DNA of 64,000 bases from Pseudomonadota bacterium (GTDB lineage Bacteria > Pseudomonadota > Gammaproteobacteria > Steroidobacterales > Steroidobacteraceae), in contig JABBNZ010000002.1 in the NCBI GenBank assembly GCA_019352035.1, positions 10,533 to 74,532 on the forward strand, written 5' to 3'. The notes below the pieces were generated by a model, which was not told the origin of the DNA, did no database searches, and saw nothing but the letters and a program-made list of their open reading frames with translations. The translations under genes were made by a program, and so were the position numbers. Within the stretch, counting starts at the first letter, position 1. Every line of letters starts with the position of its first letter. Of the stretch, positions 28,214 to 37,684 are shown one piece after another.

Positions 28214-29677
28214 GTGCCGCGCCGTGGTGAACTCGCGGGGAGAGCAGCGATGATGAGCATCGAGGGCAATCTGTTCTACATCGACGGCGCATGGCGGCGG
28301 CCGGACGGCGGGTCGCAGATTGCAGTTCTGGATCCGTGCTCAGAGAGTGTCATCGGGCACGTCGCCTGTGGCTCAAAGACAGACGTCGAACGCGCCGTGT
28401 CGGCCGCTCGGCGGGCGTTCCACGGATTCTCCAACTCGTCGATCGAGGACCGGCTGGCACTCCTCGGGCGCATCAGCGTGCTGCTGGCCGAGCGCGCAGA
28501 GTCATTCGCGCAGACGCTCGTTTCGGAAATGGGGGCGCCGATCGGTTTTGCCCGGGCATCGCAGGTTCCGTTCGCCATCGAACATGTGCGCGTGCAGACG
28601 GAGGTGCTGCGCCATTACTCGTTTTTAACCGTCGAGTCCGGGATGGCGATTGCCCGTGAGGCGATCGGCGTTTGCGGGCTGATTACGCCTTGGAACTGGC
28701 CCCTCTATCAGATCACCGCCAAAGTGGCGCCGGCGATCGCGGCCGGCTGCACCGTGGTCCTCAAGCCGAGTGAGCTCACACCCTTCAGCGCGTTGCTCTT
28801 CGCTCAGCTGATGCACGACGCTGAAGTTCCCTCCGGGGTCTTCAACCTCGTAATCGGCACAGGCGAGACCGTGGGCGCGGCGCTTGCGCAGCATGACGAC
28901 GTCGACTTGATCTCGATCACCGGATCTACGCGCGCAGGAGTCGCCGTTGCACAAGCGGCGGCTTCCTCGGTGAAACGCGTGGTCCAGGAACTCGGCGGAA
29001 AATCGCCGAACGTGTTCCTCGACGATGCGGATTTCCCGACCGGAGTGCCAAAGGGCGTGCAATCCGCCATGCGCAATGCGGGGCAGTCGTGCAGCGCACC
29101 GACCCGGATGCTGGTTCCAAAGGCGCGCCTCGCGGAGGTGGAGGAGCTCGCCGCGGCAGAGGCGGCGAGATTCGTGGTCGGGGACCCACGGGATTCGAAG
29201 ACGACCATGGGGCCAATCGCGAACGCCGCGCAGTACCGCCGTGTCCAGGCCCTGATCGAAGCCGGAATAGCCGAGGGCGGGCGCCTCATTTGCGGCGGAC
29301 CCGGCCGGCCCGAAGGGCTCGAGCGAGGCTACTTTACCCGCCCGACCATCTTCTCGGACGTCATGCCACAGATGCGAATTGCGCGGGAAGAGATTTTCGG
29401 GCCGGTGCTCGTGATCATGCCGTATGAGGACGAGAGGCATGCAATCGAACTCGCGAATGCGACGGAGTATGGCCTGGGAGCCCACCTTCAGTCAGGCGAT
29501 CCGGAACGGGCGCGGCGGGTGGCCCGACAGATCCGCTCGGGGCAGGTCCACATCAACTATCCGGCGTGGAGCGGCTTCGCACCCTTCGGCGGCTACAAAC
29601 GCTCCGGCAACGGCCGCGAGTACGGGGTCTTCGGGCTCGAGGAGTATCTCGAGACCAAGGCGATACTCGGATACTGA
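28214..29677 (+). CDS. Aldehyde dehydrogenase family protein
   Basis: GLITPWNWPLYQITAKVAPAIAAGCTVVLKPSE; FTGSTRAG-like ISITGSTRAGVAVAQAAASSVKRVVQELGGKSPNVFLDDADF; RNAGQSCSAPTRMLVP. Confidence 0.93.
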   Translation: MPRRGELAGRAAMMSIEGNLFYIDGAWRRPDGGSQIAVLDPCSESVIGHVACGSKTDVERAVSAARRAFHGFSNSSIEDRLALLGRISVLLAERAESFAQTLVSEMGAPIGFARASQVPFAIEHVRVQTEVLRHYSFLTVESGMAIAREAIGVCGLITPWNWPLYQITAKVAPAIAAGCTVVLKPSELTPFSALLFAQLMHDAEVPSGVFNLVIGTGETVGAALAQHDDVDLISITGSTRAGVAVAQAAASSVKRVVQELGGKSPNVFLDDADFPTGVPKGVQSAMRNAGQSCSAPTRMLVPKARLAEVEELAAAEAARFVVGDPRDSKTTMGPIANAAQYRRVQALIEAGIAEGGRLICGGPGRPEGLERGYFTRPTIFSDVMPQMRIAREEIFGPVLVIMPYEDERHAIELANATEYGLGAHLQSGDPERARRVARQIRSGQVHINYPAWSGFAPFGGYKRSGNGREYGVFGLEEYLETKAILGY

Positions 29678-29732
29678 TGCCAGCGCCTACGACAGTGGGC
29701 TGTGAATCGAGGGAGAATGACATGGTGAGTGC

Positions 29733-30605
29733 GTGATGCCACGAGTGACAAGCTCGACACCAGGGTCGCCGCCCCTGTGCGGATTGAGATCCGATCATCT
29801 GCCGCAGGCGCTGTTGCTCTCCCAGGCGCTGAATTGGCCTTATCGGCTGCAGGACTGGCAGTCGGCGCTCGATCTCGGAGAGGGTCTCGCGGTTGTATGT
29901 GGCGGGCGGGTGTGTGGGACGGCCCTCTGGTGGCACTGGGGAGAGGAGTTTGCGACCTGCGGAATGATCATTGTCGATGCCGGCTCGCAACGCATGGGGC
30001 TCGGTAGGAGCCTCATGGACGAGCTATTGCGCCGCACCGATGGGCGCTCGGTCATGCTCCGTTCGACCGAGGCGGGCCTGCGCCTCTATGAGAGGCTCGG
30101 ATTCACGCCCTTTGGCCACGTATCTCAGCACCAGGCCGTGGTCCGCGCCGCATCCGCAGTGTCCGCGGTGCGGGCGGCGTCTCCGGTGCGGCCGCTGAGC
30201 GCAACGGACGCCGGAGCAATCCGCCGGCTCGACCGTCTTGCCTCCGGCCTTGATCGAACCCGGCTACTCGATGCGCTGCTCGCGACCGGCAAGTATCTGG
30301 TGACAGATCGTGGCGGCGAGGTATCGGGATATGCCGCCGCGCGACGTTGGGGGCGTGGCATCGTGGTTGGACCGGTCGTGGCATCGGAACCCGAAGAGGC
30401 ACGGGCCCTGATAGCGGCGGCATTGGCAGACCATCAGGGTGAGTTTGTGAGGATCGACGTCACCGAATCGAGCGGCCTCGGTGCCTGGCTCGAGAGCGTT
30501 GGTTTGCCGCGCGTCAACACCGTGACGTCCATGGTGCGCGGAACGCTGCCGTCGATGTCGTCGCAAGTCACGCTGTATGGTCTATCCTGTCAATCCATCG
30601 GCTGA
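29733..30605 (+). CDS. Two-domain GNAT-family N-acetyltransferase (paralog 3)
   Basis: LNWPYRLQDWQSALDLGEGLAVVCGGRVCGTALWWHWGEEFATCGMIIVDAGSQRMGLGRSLMDELLRRTDGRSVMLRSTEAGLRLYERLGF; parallels paralogs 1 and 2. Confidence 0.83.
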   Translation: MMPRVTSSTPGSPPLCGLRSDHLPQALLLSQALNWPYRLQDWQSALDLGEGLAVVCGGRVCGTALWWHWGEEFATCGMIIVDAGSQRMGLGRSLMDELLRRTDGRSVMLRSTEAGLRLYERLGFTPFGHVSQHQAVVRAASAVSAVRAASPVRPLSATDAGAIRRLDRLASGLDRTRLLDALLATGKYLVTDRGGEVSGYAAARRWGRGIVVGPVVASEPEEARALIAAALADHQGEFVRIDVTESSGLGAWLESVGLPRVNTVTSMVRGTLPSMSSQVTLYGLSCQSIG

Positions 30606-31311
30606 GGGGTTTGGTGTGAAGTCAACTCGAGTGAACAAGGTCATTGATCTGCGTGACTATGCCGCATCGGCGCGAGCGACGGACGATTGGTTGACCGGCC
30701 GGGCCGAGCCGGTCTTTTCGGACCCCGCTGCGCAGGTCACGGCATTCGCGCCGATGGGCAGCGGTCGGGTGGCTTCGATGCCGAGCGACGAATTCGTGAT
30801 AGCACTCTCGGGCGAGCTCGCCTTTCGCGGGGGTGGCGGCACCACGGTGATCGCGGCAGGTCAGGGCGCCGTGCTGCCCGCTGGATTGAGCTTTGAGTGG
30901 CGCGCCTCGGGGGCCACGACGGCCGTAGTGATGGCGTGCCCGGCGGCATCAGTCCGCGCAATGGACATCGTGCCGATCGACATCGAGGCGCCGCTCACCC
31001 CGTCCAATCCGCCGCTCGCGGAACTCCTGGTGGGACCAGCGCCGTCGTGTCGCAGTCATGCCGATTTCCGCTCGGCCAGCGGCGAGTTCGTCTGTGGAAC
31101 CTGGGATTCGACTCCGTATCATCGCCGCCCGATGGCGTACCGACATATCGAGCTGATGCACCTCCTCGAAGGGGCCGTCACGTTGGAAGATTCCTGTGGC
31201 TCGGCCACCTTTTCCCAGGGGGATACGCTTCTGTGCGCACGCGGGGCGGAGTGCGCGTGGATCAGTGAAGTCCAGGTGAAGAAAATCTATGCGACCCACC
31301 GTCCGGCCTGA
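30577..31311 (+). CDS. Cupin domain-containing protein (double cupin, DUF861-like)
   Basis: EFVIALSGELAFRGGGGTTVIAAGQGAVLPAGLSFEW; second cupin HIELMHLLEGAVTLEDSCGSATFSQGDTLLCARGAECAW. GTG at 30616 is an alternative start. Confidence 0.7.
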   Translation: MVYPVNPSAEGFGVKSTRVNKVIDLRDYAASARATDDWLTGRAEPVFSDPAAQVTAFAPMGSGRVASMPSDEFVIALSGELAFRGGGGTTVIAAGQGAVLPAGLSFEWRASGATTAVVMACPAASVRAMDIVPIDIEAPLTPSNPPLAELLVGPAPSCRSHADFRSASGEFVCGTWDSTPYHRRPMAYRHIELMHLLEGAVTLEDSCGSATFSQGDTLLCARGAECAWISEVQVKKIYATHRPA

Positions 31312-32470
31312 CGCACGCTTCCTGGCGACCACGCCCCATTCGCTCGATGACATTGAGACACCCGCATTGGTGCTCGACGTTACGCGGATGGAGCGGAACA
31401 TCGAGCGACTGAAGCGGCGCTTGACCTCGCTCGGGGTCGCATTTCGCCCGCACGTGAAGACCGCGAAGTCGATTGATGTGGCAGAGCGGTTGCTCGGAGG
31501 CCGTGGCGGCCCGATCACGGTCTCCACCCTGAAGGAGGCGGAGTACTTCGCCGGTTGCGGCATCACGGACATGACCTATGCGGTCGGGCTCGCGCCCGCC
31601 AAGATTGCGCGCGTTCAGGCGCTCCATGTGCGCGGCCTGAATCTCAGCGTGCTCATCGATACGCCCGAGCAGGCCCACGCGCTCGTCGCCGCCGCGCGTT
31701 CGACCGGCGGCACGCCGGGCGTGCTCATAGAGATCGACTGCGACGGACATCGTGGCGGGGTCAGGCCCGACGATCCACAGCTTCCTGCAATCGCCGCCGT
31801 ACTGCGCGACGGCGGTGTCGAGCTGCGGGGCGTCCTGACGCACGCGGGCGAATCGTATTCATGCCGTGGCGGAGCAGGTCTGCCGCAAGCTGCGGAAGCC
31901 GAACGTGCAGGGGCGGTCAGAGCCGCCGAGCGCCTGCGCGCACTGGGACACCCGGCGTCCGTTGTCAGCGTCGGTTCGACCCCCACTGTGCACTTCGCGC
32001 AGGATCTCTCCGGCGTCACCGAGGTGCGTGCCGGGGTGTTCGTATTCTTCGATCTCGTGATGCACGGCATCGGCGTCTGTGCGATCGACGATATCGCCCT
32101 CTCGGTATTGGCGACCGTCATTGGGCACAGGGCGGAGAAGGGCTGGCTGCTCATCGACGCCGGATGGATGGCGTTGTCTCGCGATCGTGGAACCGCACGG
32201 CACCCAATCGATCAGGGCTATGGTGTCGTCTGTGACGTCGAGGGGCAGCCACTGGGTGATCTGATCGTCTCCGATGCCAGCCAGGAGCACGGCATCGTCA
32301 GCGTGCGGCCCGGCAGCGATTCGCGGCTACCGGATCTTCCGATTGGGACCCGGGTGAGAATTCTGCCGAATCACGCTTGCGCCACAGGAGCGCAGCACGA
32401 CAGTTACCAGGTAGTACGCTCGGGCAGTCGTGACGTGGTCGCAACGTGGCCACGCATGAGGGGTTGGTGA
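31289..32470 (+). CDS. DSD1/alanine racemase-type PLP-dependent enzyme (D-serine or hydroxyaspartate dehydratase / D-threonine aldolase-like)
   Basis: DIETPALVLDVTRMERNIERLKRRLTSLGVAFRPHVKTAKSIDVAERLL (PLP Lys in HVKTAKS); VRILPNHACATGAQHDSYQVV (DSD1-type metal-site region). Confidence 0.88.
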   Translation: MRPTVRPDARFLATTPHSLDDIETPALVLDVTRMERNIERLKRRLTSLGVAFRPHVKTAKSIDVAERLLGGRGGPITVSTLKEAEYFAGCGITDMTYAVGLAPAKIARVQALHVRGLNLSVLIDTPEQAHALVAAARSTGGTPGVLIEIDCDGHRGGVRPDDPQLPAIAAVLRDGGVELRGVLTHAGESYSCRGGAGLPQAAEAERAGAVRAAERLRALGHPASVVSVGSTPTVHFAQDLSGVTEVRAGVFVFFDLVMHGIGVCAIDDIALSVLATVIGHRAEKGWLLIDAGWMALSRDRGTARHPIDQGYGVVCDVEGQPLGDLIVSDASQEHGIVSVRPGSDSRLPDLPIGTRVRILPNHACATGAQHDSYQVVRSGSRDVVATWPRMRGW

Positions 32471-32495
32471 CGTCGACGGATCGAGCGACAGAGAT

Positions 32496-33773
32496 ATGAA
32501 ACTGACATCTTACTGGCTCGATACGGCGCCACCGTTTGCTTCGGCGGCCGAGGGTCCCCCTCAAGGCGATGCGGACGTCGTGGTGATCGGTGGGGGCTTC
32601 ACGGGCCTTTCCGCTGCCCTGGCCCTCGCTCGCAAGGACGCTAGGGTCATCGTTCTCGAGGCGGGCGCGGTGATCAACGCCGCCTCCGGACGCAATGGTG
32701 GCATGTGCAACAACGGCTTCGCGCAGGATTTCCATGGCCTCTCGAGCCGGCTCGGGCTCGACCGGGCCATCAGCCTTTATCAGGCTTTCGACGCTGCCGT
32801 TTCCAGGGTCGAGTCGATCGTCAATGAAGAAGGCATCGACTGCGATTTCAAGCGTGTCGGTAAGCTCAAGCTCGCTGCAAAGCCGCAGCACTATGACAAG
32901 CTCGCGCGGTCGCAGGAACTGTTGGCACGGCATGTCGATCCCGAGACCCGCATGCTCCCGCGCAGCGAAATGCGCACGGAGATCGGCTCGGACCGCTATT
33001 TCGGTGGACTGATCTTCGAGAAGAGCGCTGGCATGCACATGGGCCGCTTCGGACGGGGGCTCGCCGATGCCGCCGCGCGGCGTGGAGCATTGATCTACCA
33101 GGATGCCCCAGTAACGGGATTGCGTCGTCTGAGCGGCCAGTCGCACGAGGTGCGTACCCCGCGCGGATCCGTGCGCGCGCGGCAGGTGCTTCTGGCTACG
33201 GGAACCTCGTCGATCGGTCCGTTCGGCTGGATTCGGCGGCGAATCGTACCGGTCGGTGCATTCCTCATCGTCACGGAACGCCTGCCTGTCGACCTGCTCG
33301 ATCGGCTCACGCCGCGGCGGCGCATGACGACGGACACACGGAATTTCGTCAACTACTTTCGCGTCACACCCGACAATCGCCTGCTCTTTGGGGGGCGGGC
33401 TCGCTTCGCAGTGAGTAACGCGGTTTCGGATGCAAAGAGCGGGGTGATCTTGCGCAAGTCGATGATTGCGGTCTTCCCCGAGCTGGCCGAGGCGCGCATC
33501 GATTACTGCTGGGGAGGTATGGTTGACATGACGCGTGACCGGCTGCCCCGTGCCGGTGAGCGCGACGGGGTCTTCTATTCGATGGGGTACAGCGGTCACG
33601 GCACCCAGATGTCGACGTACATGGGGGCGATCATGGCCGAGGTGCTGGATGGCAAGGCGCATCTCAATCCCTGGCGAGGATTCGATTGGCCGGCGATTCC
33701 GGCGTACTTCGGGCTGCCCTGGTTCCTCCCGTTGATCGGCGCCTACTATCGATATCAGGATCTCGTCCGTTAG
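32496..33773 (+). CDS. FAD-dependent oxidoreductase (DadA/PuuB-like), paralog of 5361-6680
   Basis: DVVVIGGGFTGLSAALALARKDARVIVLEAG; FYSMGYSGHGTQMSTYMGAIMAEVLDGKAHLNPWRGFDWPAIP. Confidence 0.9.
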   Translation: MKLTSYWLDTAPPFASAAEGPPQGDADVVVIGGGFTGLSAALALARKDARVIVLEAGAVINAASGRNGGMCNNGFAQDFHGLSSRLGLDRAISLYQAFDAAVSRVESIVNEEGIDCDFKRVGKLKLAAKPQHYDKLARSQELLARHVDPETRMLPRSEMRTEIGSDRYFGGLIFEKSAGMHMGRFGRGLADAAARRGALIYQDAPVTGLRRLSGQSHEVRTPRGSVRARQVLLATGTSSIGPFGWIRRRIVPVGAFLIVTERLPVDLLDRLTPRRRMTTDTRNFVNYFRVTPDNRLLFGGRARFAVSNAVSDAKSGVILRKSMIAVFPELAEARIDYCWGGMVDMTRDRLPRAGERDGVFYSMGYSGHGTQMSTYMGAIMAEVLDGKAHLNPWRGFDWPAIPAYFGLPWFLPLIGAYYRYQDLVR

Positions 33774-33788
33774 TCAGAGACATTCAAC

Positions 33789-35114
33789 ATGCCCGCACCG
33801 CTTCTCCACATAGAATCGAGCTCCGATATGCCGGCGTCGGCCGATGTCGTCATCATCGGTGGCGGCATCATCGGCACCTTCAGCGCCTACTACCTCAGTC
33901 AGCGTGGATTGAAGGTCGTTCTCCTCGAGAAGGGCCGAGTCGGTGCCGAACAGTCGAGCCGTAACTGGGGCTGGTGTCGTCAGCAGAACCGTGACGCGCG
34001 CGAGCTCCCGATGGCGACGAAAAGTCTCGAGCTCTGGGAGCGTTTCGCGGCTGAGAGCGGGGAGAAAACCGGCTTCCGGAGATGTGGTCTGTTATATCTC
34101 AGCAACGACGACGAGCAATTGGCGGCGTGGACGCGGTGGCGCGATTTTGCGCGCACTGTCGGCGTCACGACGCACGTTCTGAGCAGCGCCGAGGCGACGG
34201 AGCGCGGACGTGTGACGGGACGGCAGTGGCGCGGAGGCGTCTATTCGCCTACAGATGGCACGGCGGATCCAACTACCGCAGCCCCCGCGGTGGCAAGAGC
34301 TGTGATAAAACTCGGGGGGTGCATTCTCCAGCGGTGCACCGCGCGCGGCATCGAAACGGAGGCCGGCAGGGTTGCAGGCGTCATCACCGAACGGGGCGTG
34401 ATCCGAACGCGCATGGTCGTCCTGTCGGCCGGCGCATGGGCTTCTAGCTTCTGTCATCAGCTCGGCATCCGATTCCCGCAGGCCACCATACGCCAAACGA
34501 TACTGGCGCTCGCCGCGGGTCCCGAACCGATTCCCGATGCGCTGTATACGAGTACCGTGGCGTTCACGCGCCGCGGAGACGGAGGACTTACGCTCGCCAT
34601 CAGTGGGCGTGGTCGAATCGATCCGACACCGCAGCTGCTGCGATTCGGGACGGATTTTCTGCCGATGTTCGCGCGACGTTGGCGCAATCTGTCGCTGGGC
34701 GGACTCGAGGGGATGCGAGCGGGCCACGAGAAATGGTTACGCTGGAGCCCGGACCGACCCACCCCCATGGAGCGCGTGCGGATTCTGGATCCGGCGCCGG
34801 ATCTCGCCACCGCACGGCTGACCCGCGAGCGAGCGGAGACTCTGCTGCCTGCTCTCAAGGGCAGAGCGGTCACGGCGACGTGGGCCGGTTTCGTCGATAC
34901 GACGCCCGATGGCGTACCCGCAATTGGGGAACTGGCGCAGCTTCCAGGGCTCGTCCTGGCCGCGGGCTTCAGCGGCCATGGTTTTGGCATTGGGCCGGGA
35001 GCAGGGCACCTGGTCGCCGATCTCGTTTCGGGCTGCCAGCCCTTGGTGGATCCAGAGCCCCTGCACCCGCGGCGGCTCGAGAAGTCTGCATGGGGCAAGG
35101 TCTCCGACTTTTGA
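33789..35114 (+). CDS. FAD-dependent oxidoreductase (DadA / D-amino acid dehydrogenase-like)
   Basis: DVVIIGGGIIGTFSAYYLSQRGLKVVLLEKGRVGAEQSSRNWGWCRQQNRDARELPMA; AAGFSGHGFGIGPGAGHLVADLV. Confidence 0.9.
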   Translation: MPAPLLHIESSSDMPASADVVIIGGGIIGTFSAYYLSQRGLKVVLLEKGRVGAEQSSRNWGWCRQQNRDARELPMATKSLELWERFAAESGEKTGFRRCGLLYLSNDDEQLAAWTRWRDFARTVGVTTHVLSSAEATERGRVTGRQWRGGVYSPTDGTADPTTAAPAVARAVIKLGGCILQRCTARGIETEAGRVAGVITERGVIRTRMVVLSAGAWASSFCHQLGIRFPQATIRQTILALAAGPEPIPDALYTSTVAFTRRGDGGLTLAISGRGRIDPTPQLLRFGTDFLPMFARRWRNLSLGGLEGMRAGHEKWLRWSPDRPTPMERVRILDPAPDLATARLTRERAETLLPALKGRAVTATWAGFVDTTPDGVPAIGELAQLPGLVLAAGFSGHGFGIGPGAGHLVADLVSGCQPLVDPEPLHPRRLEKSAWGKVSDF

Positions 35115-35228
35115 CGGGAACCGACCGGGAGGACCAGGTGGACTATGAGGCGACCCCAGTCCTTTATGTTGTCGCACAAGCCGGAGTGAGCGCATTGCGC
35201 CCGTCGGCCGGCGATAGGGGAGGGCAGC

Positions 35229-36635
35229 TCAGAACGTGATGGTCGTACGCACCCCGACGATCAATTCCCGTCTGAGCCAGCGCGCGGGGTGGTGCGGCGC
35301 CGGCACTCCGCCGCCCGGATTCTCGAGGTACTGAAGGTCCGGCTGCAGCTGCCACCACCCTCTCACGGGGTACTGGTAGGTCAACTCGATGAACCGCTCG
35401 GCGCTGCGCACGAAGACGGTCTGGCCGGTGTAGCGCTTCGTGTCCCTGTCGAGGCCGCTGGCACTCCCGCTGACGTGAGTCCAGCCATATCCGATGCCCA
35501 GCACACCACGTCCCGCCAGGGGCGCATTGACGGTAATCCCGGCATTCAGGCTGTAGTCCATGAGATTGCGATCGGAGGGTGCGCCCATCAGGCGCGCGAA
35601 TACTCCGATCGATCGCGGGCCCTGCGGCTCACGCCACATCATTTGATCGGCGACCATGTACAGGCTGTAGTTGCCACGATCCAATCGCGGCCCATGGCTG
35701 CCGGCCGGGTTCACCAACGACAGCCCGGTGCTGTCGAAGCGCTGGTCGGGAAACCCGGCGGTGTCGTACCAAGCCCCCAGCTTGTACGCTCCCGGCAGTC
35801 CGCAGGCGAAGGAGCGGCAGTCGCGGGCGGGCAATGCATTTGATTCAAATTGCAGTTCGCTGATCCACAGCGCGCCGGTGCCCAGATTGAATCGAGCGCC
35901 TGACGCCTCGGCGCCGCGAAGCTGCGAGTCGTCCCCGAAGCGGCCGCCGGGCGGATTGTCATCGAAGACGCCGGCGAGCAGCGTCCACGCGGGGGCAGTG
36001 TGCACGCGGAGACGCACCCCGAGCGAGGACAGCGGATACGCAGGGCCGCCGCCGTACAAATCAGCGGCGGGAAGCATCGGCCAGCCCATCATCATGTTGA
36101 CGAATACACCCGAGTACTGGCTGACAATGAACTCCTGATCGACGCTTTGCTGGCCGATTCTGAGATCGGCCACACCACCCAACGCGCTCTGCTGGTACCA
36201 CAGCTCCCACAAGCGCGTCGTGGGCGCGGCTTCGATGCCGGACTCGTGCTGGAAGGCATCGACGCCGGCGGCGTCGCAGCTGGAGCAGTGGATCTGCAGC
36301 GCGCTCAGCCTGAGCGCGCCGCCGGGCCAGCGGAACGCCTGGGCGGTGTCGAGGCTCAGTCCGAATATCGTGACCCCTTCGTAGTGCGCCGCGGTGGCGC
36401 CGCTGGCGGCGTGGGCCAGCGCCTCGCTGATTTCCTGCAGGTCCAGCGTCAGTCCATGACGGCCCAATGCGGAACGGAGGCCACCCATGTCACCGAACAG
36501 TTGGTTGCGCTGTGACACACGCGAGGCGGCGGCGGTGCCCTGTCCATCGGTGGCTTGTGCGTGTGCGGCTTTGCCCCACGAAAGGAGGGCACTCAGGGCG
36601 AGCGCTCCGGCGAGGCGGGTCACTGGGTGGGTCAC
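35229..36635 (-). CDS. Carbohydrate-selective porin OprB family
   Basis: Likely native GTG start with signal peptide VTHPVTRLAGALALSALLSWGKAAHAQA; GVFVNMMMGWPMLPAADLYGGGPAYPLSSLGVRL; C-terminal ...RRELIVGVRTTITF. Confidence 0.85.
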   Translation of the reverse strand: MTHPVTRLAGALALSALLSWGKAAHAQATDGQGTAAASRVSQRNQLFGDMGGLRSALGRHGLTLDLQEISEALAHAASGATAAHYEGVTIFGLSLDTAQAFRWPGGALRLSALQIHCSSCDAAGVDAFQHESGIEAAPTTRLWELWYQQSALGGVADLRIGQQSVDQEFIVSQYSGVFVNMMMGWPMLPAADLYGGGPAYPLSSLGVRLRVHTAPAWTLLAGVFDDNPPGGRFGDDSQLRGAEASGARFNLGTGALWISELQFESNALPARDCRSFACGLPGAYKLGAWYDTAGFPDQRFDSTGLSLVNPAGSHGPRLDRGNYSLYMVADQMMWREPQGPRSIGVFARLMGAPSDRNLMDYSLNAGITVNAPLAGRGVLGIGYGWTHVSGSASGLDRDTKRYTGQTVFVRSAERFIELTYQYPVRGWWQLQPDLQYLENPGGGVPAPHHPARWLRRELIVGVRTTITF

Positions 36636-36897
36636 ATTCTTCAGCCGGTAGTACATGCCCACGAGCGGCAGGAACCAGGTCTTGCCGAGGTGTCTGGGAA
36701 CCGCGGGCCAGTCGAGCTTGCGCCAGGGATTCGCCTCAGGGTGGCCGCTGAGCACGTCGGACATGATCCCGCCTCTGTGGACGGCCATCTGCACGCCGTG
36801 GTCGCTGTAGCCCATGGAATAGAAGATCCCCTCATGCTCTCCGGCCCGCGGCAGGCCTGCGGTGATGTCGACGAGGCCGCTCCAGCACTCATCCGCG
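36636..36897 (-). pseudogene. 3' fragment of a DadA/PuuB-like FAD oxidoreductase, read through into oprB
   Basis: ECWSGLVDITAGLPRAGEHEGIFYSMGYSDHGVQMAVHRGGIMSDVLSGHPEANPWRKLDWPAVPRHLGKTWFLPLVGMYYRLKN aligns with the C-terminus of ORF 32496-33773 (YCWGGMVDMTRDRLPRAGERDGVFYSMGYSGHGTQM...GLPWFLPLIGAYYRYQDLVR). Confidence 0.88.
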
Positions 36898-37063
36898 GTC
36901 GGGCTTCCTTTCGCCCATGAAGTTATCGCGCTGATAGGCGAAGAAGTCGCGCACGCAGCGCTCGATGTCGTCGGCGGGGACGCGGTCCCTCTAGCGCTCG
37001 CGCGTCATCTGCCCAAGTCTGAAATTTGTGAAGCGCGCCGTAGCAGTCCAAGGTGATAAAAGG
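36897..37063 (-). pseudogene. Frameshifted 5' fragment of a HAD (haloacid dehalogenase type II)
   Basis: Hand translation of the reverse strand: FITLDCYGALHKFQT (frame 1), then a frameshift to DRVPADDIERCVRDFFAYQRDNFMGERKPDRG*; matches ITFDCYGTLTDFQM...DRIRPDQMGAFVADFAAYRFDEVLGEWKPYRD of ORF 27515-28186. Confidence 0.75.
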
Positions 37064-37155
37064 GGGTCAAGGTGCACTGTGGGAGTCACTCCTGCCTTTC
37101 TGAGCGCCTAGTCTGCAACGGCTCTCCTTCGGGCGGCGACCGAGTCCGGCGCTCC

Positions 37156-37205
37156 CGGCGGCAGAACATGCTGCTCTTTACCGGGTAGGCGACATGTCCT
37201 TTGCA
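37156..37205. repeat. Left copy of imperfect direct repeat bracketing a ~19.5 kb segment
   Basis: cggcggcagaacatgctgctctttaccgggtaggcgacatgtcctttgca; ungapped match to 56728-56777, 41 of 50 positions by hand count. Confidence 0.75.
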
Positions 37206-37684
37206 GGGGCAAGGACAATATCTGCGGAGCCCATTCGGGTTAGCTTGCGTCCCGACATGCCGGCCTTTGCATATCAGGTTAAATCGACGGCGGGCACACT
37301 CCCTCAGCGCCGTCGAAGGCGTTCGCCGGGTCGTGTTTTCTCCCGTCGCGCCGCCGCCCGCCACTTTCGCGGCCCTCGAGGTAATCGACCCGGCGGAGGT
37401 CGACTCCTTCATCGCGCGTGACGTGCGCTTCCCGTTAGGAGATCGGAAGGTCGCAGCAATGCAGGCTGGAGGTCGACGGCTGGTACGCTGATCGGGGGCA
37501 CGATCCTATTGGTCGCCGCCACCCGGACCGTCGCCAACCGCTCTGCCTATCTATCCGAAGTCGGCGAAAGCGATGGCAGGGAGCCACGGACTGCGCGGGC
37601 TCGGGCAGCAGCCGGGCGAGCGCCGCCGGCGAAGATTGCGGCGCGAACCCGCTTGAGGGCTCGGCCGGCAGCGTGCGACGAGTG

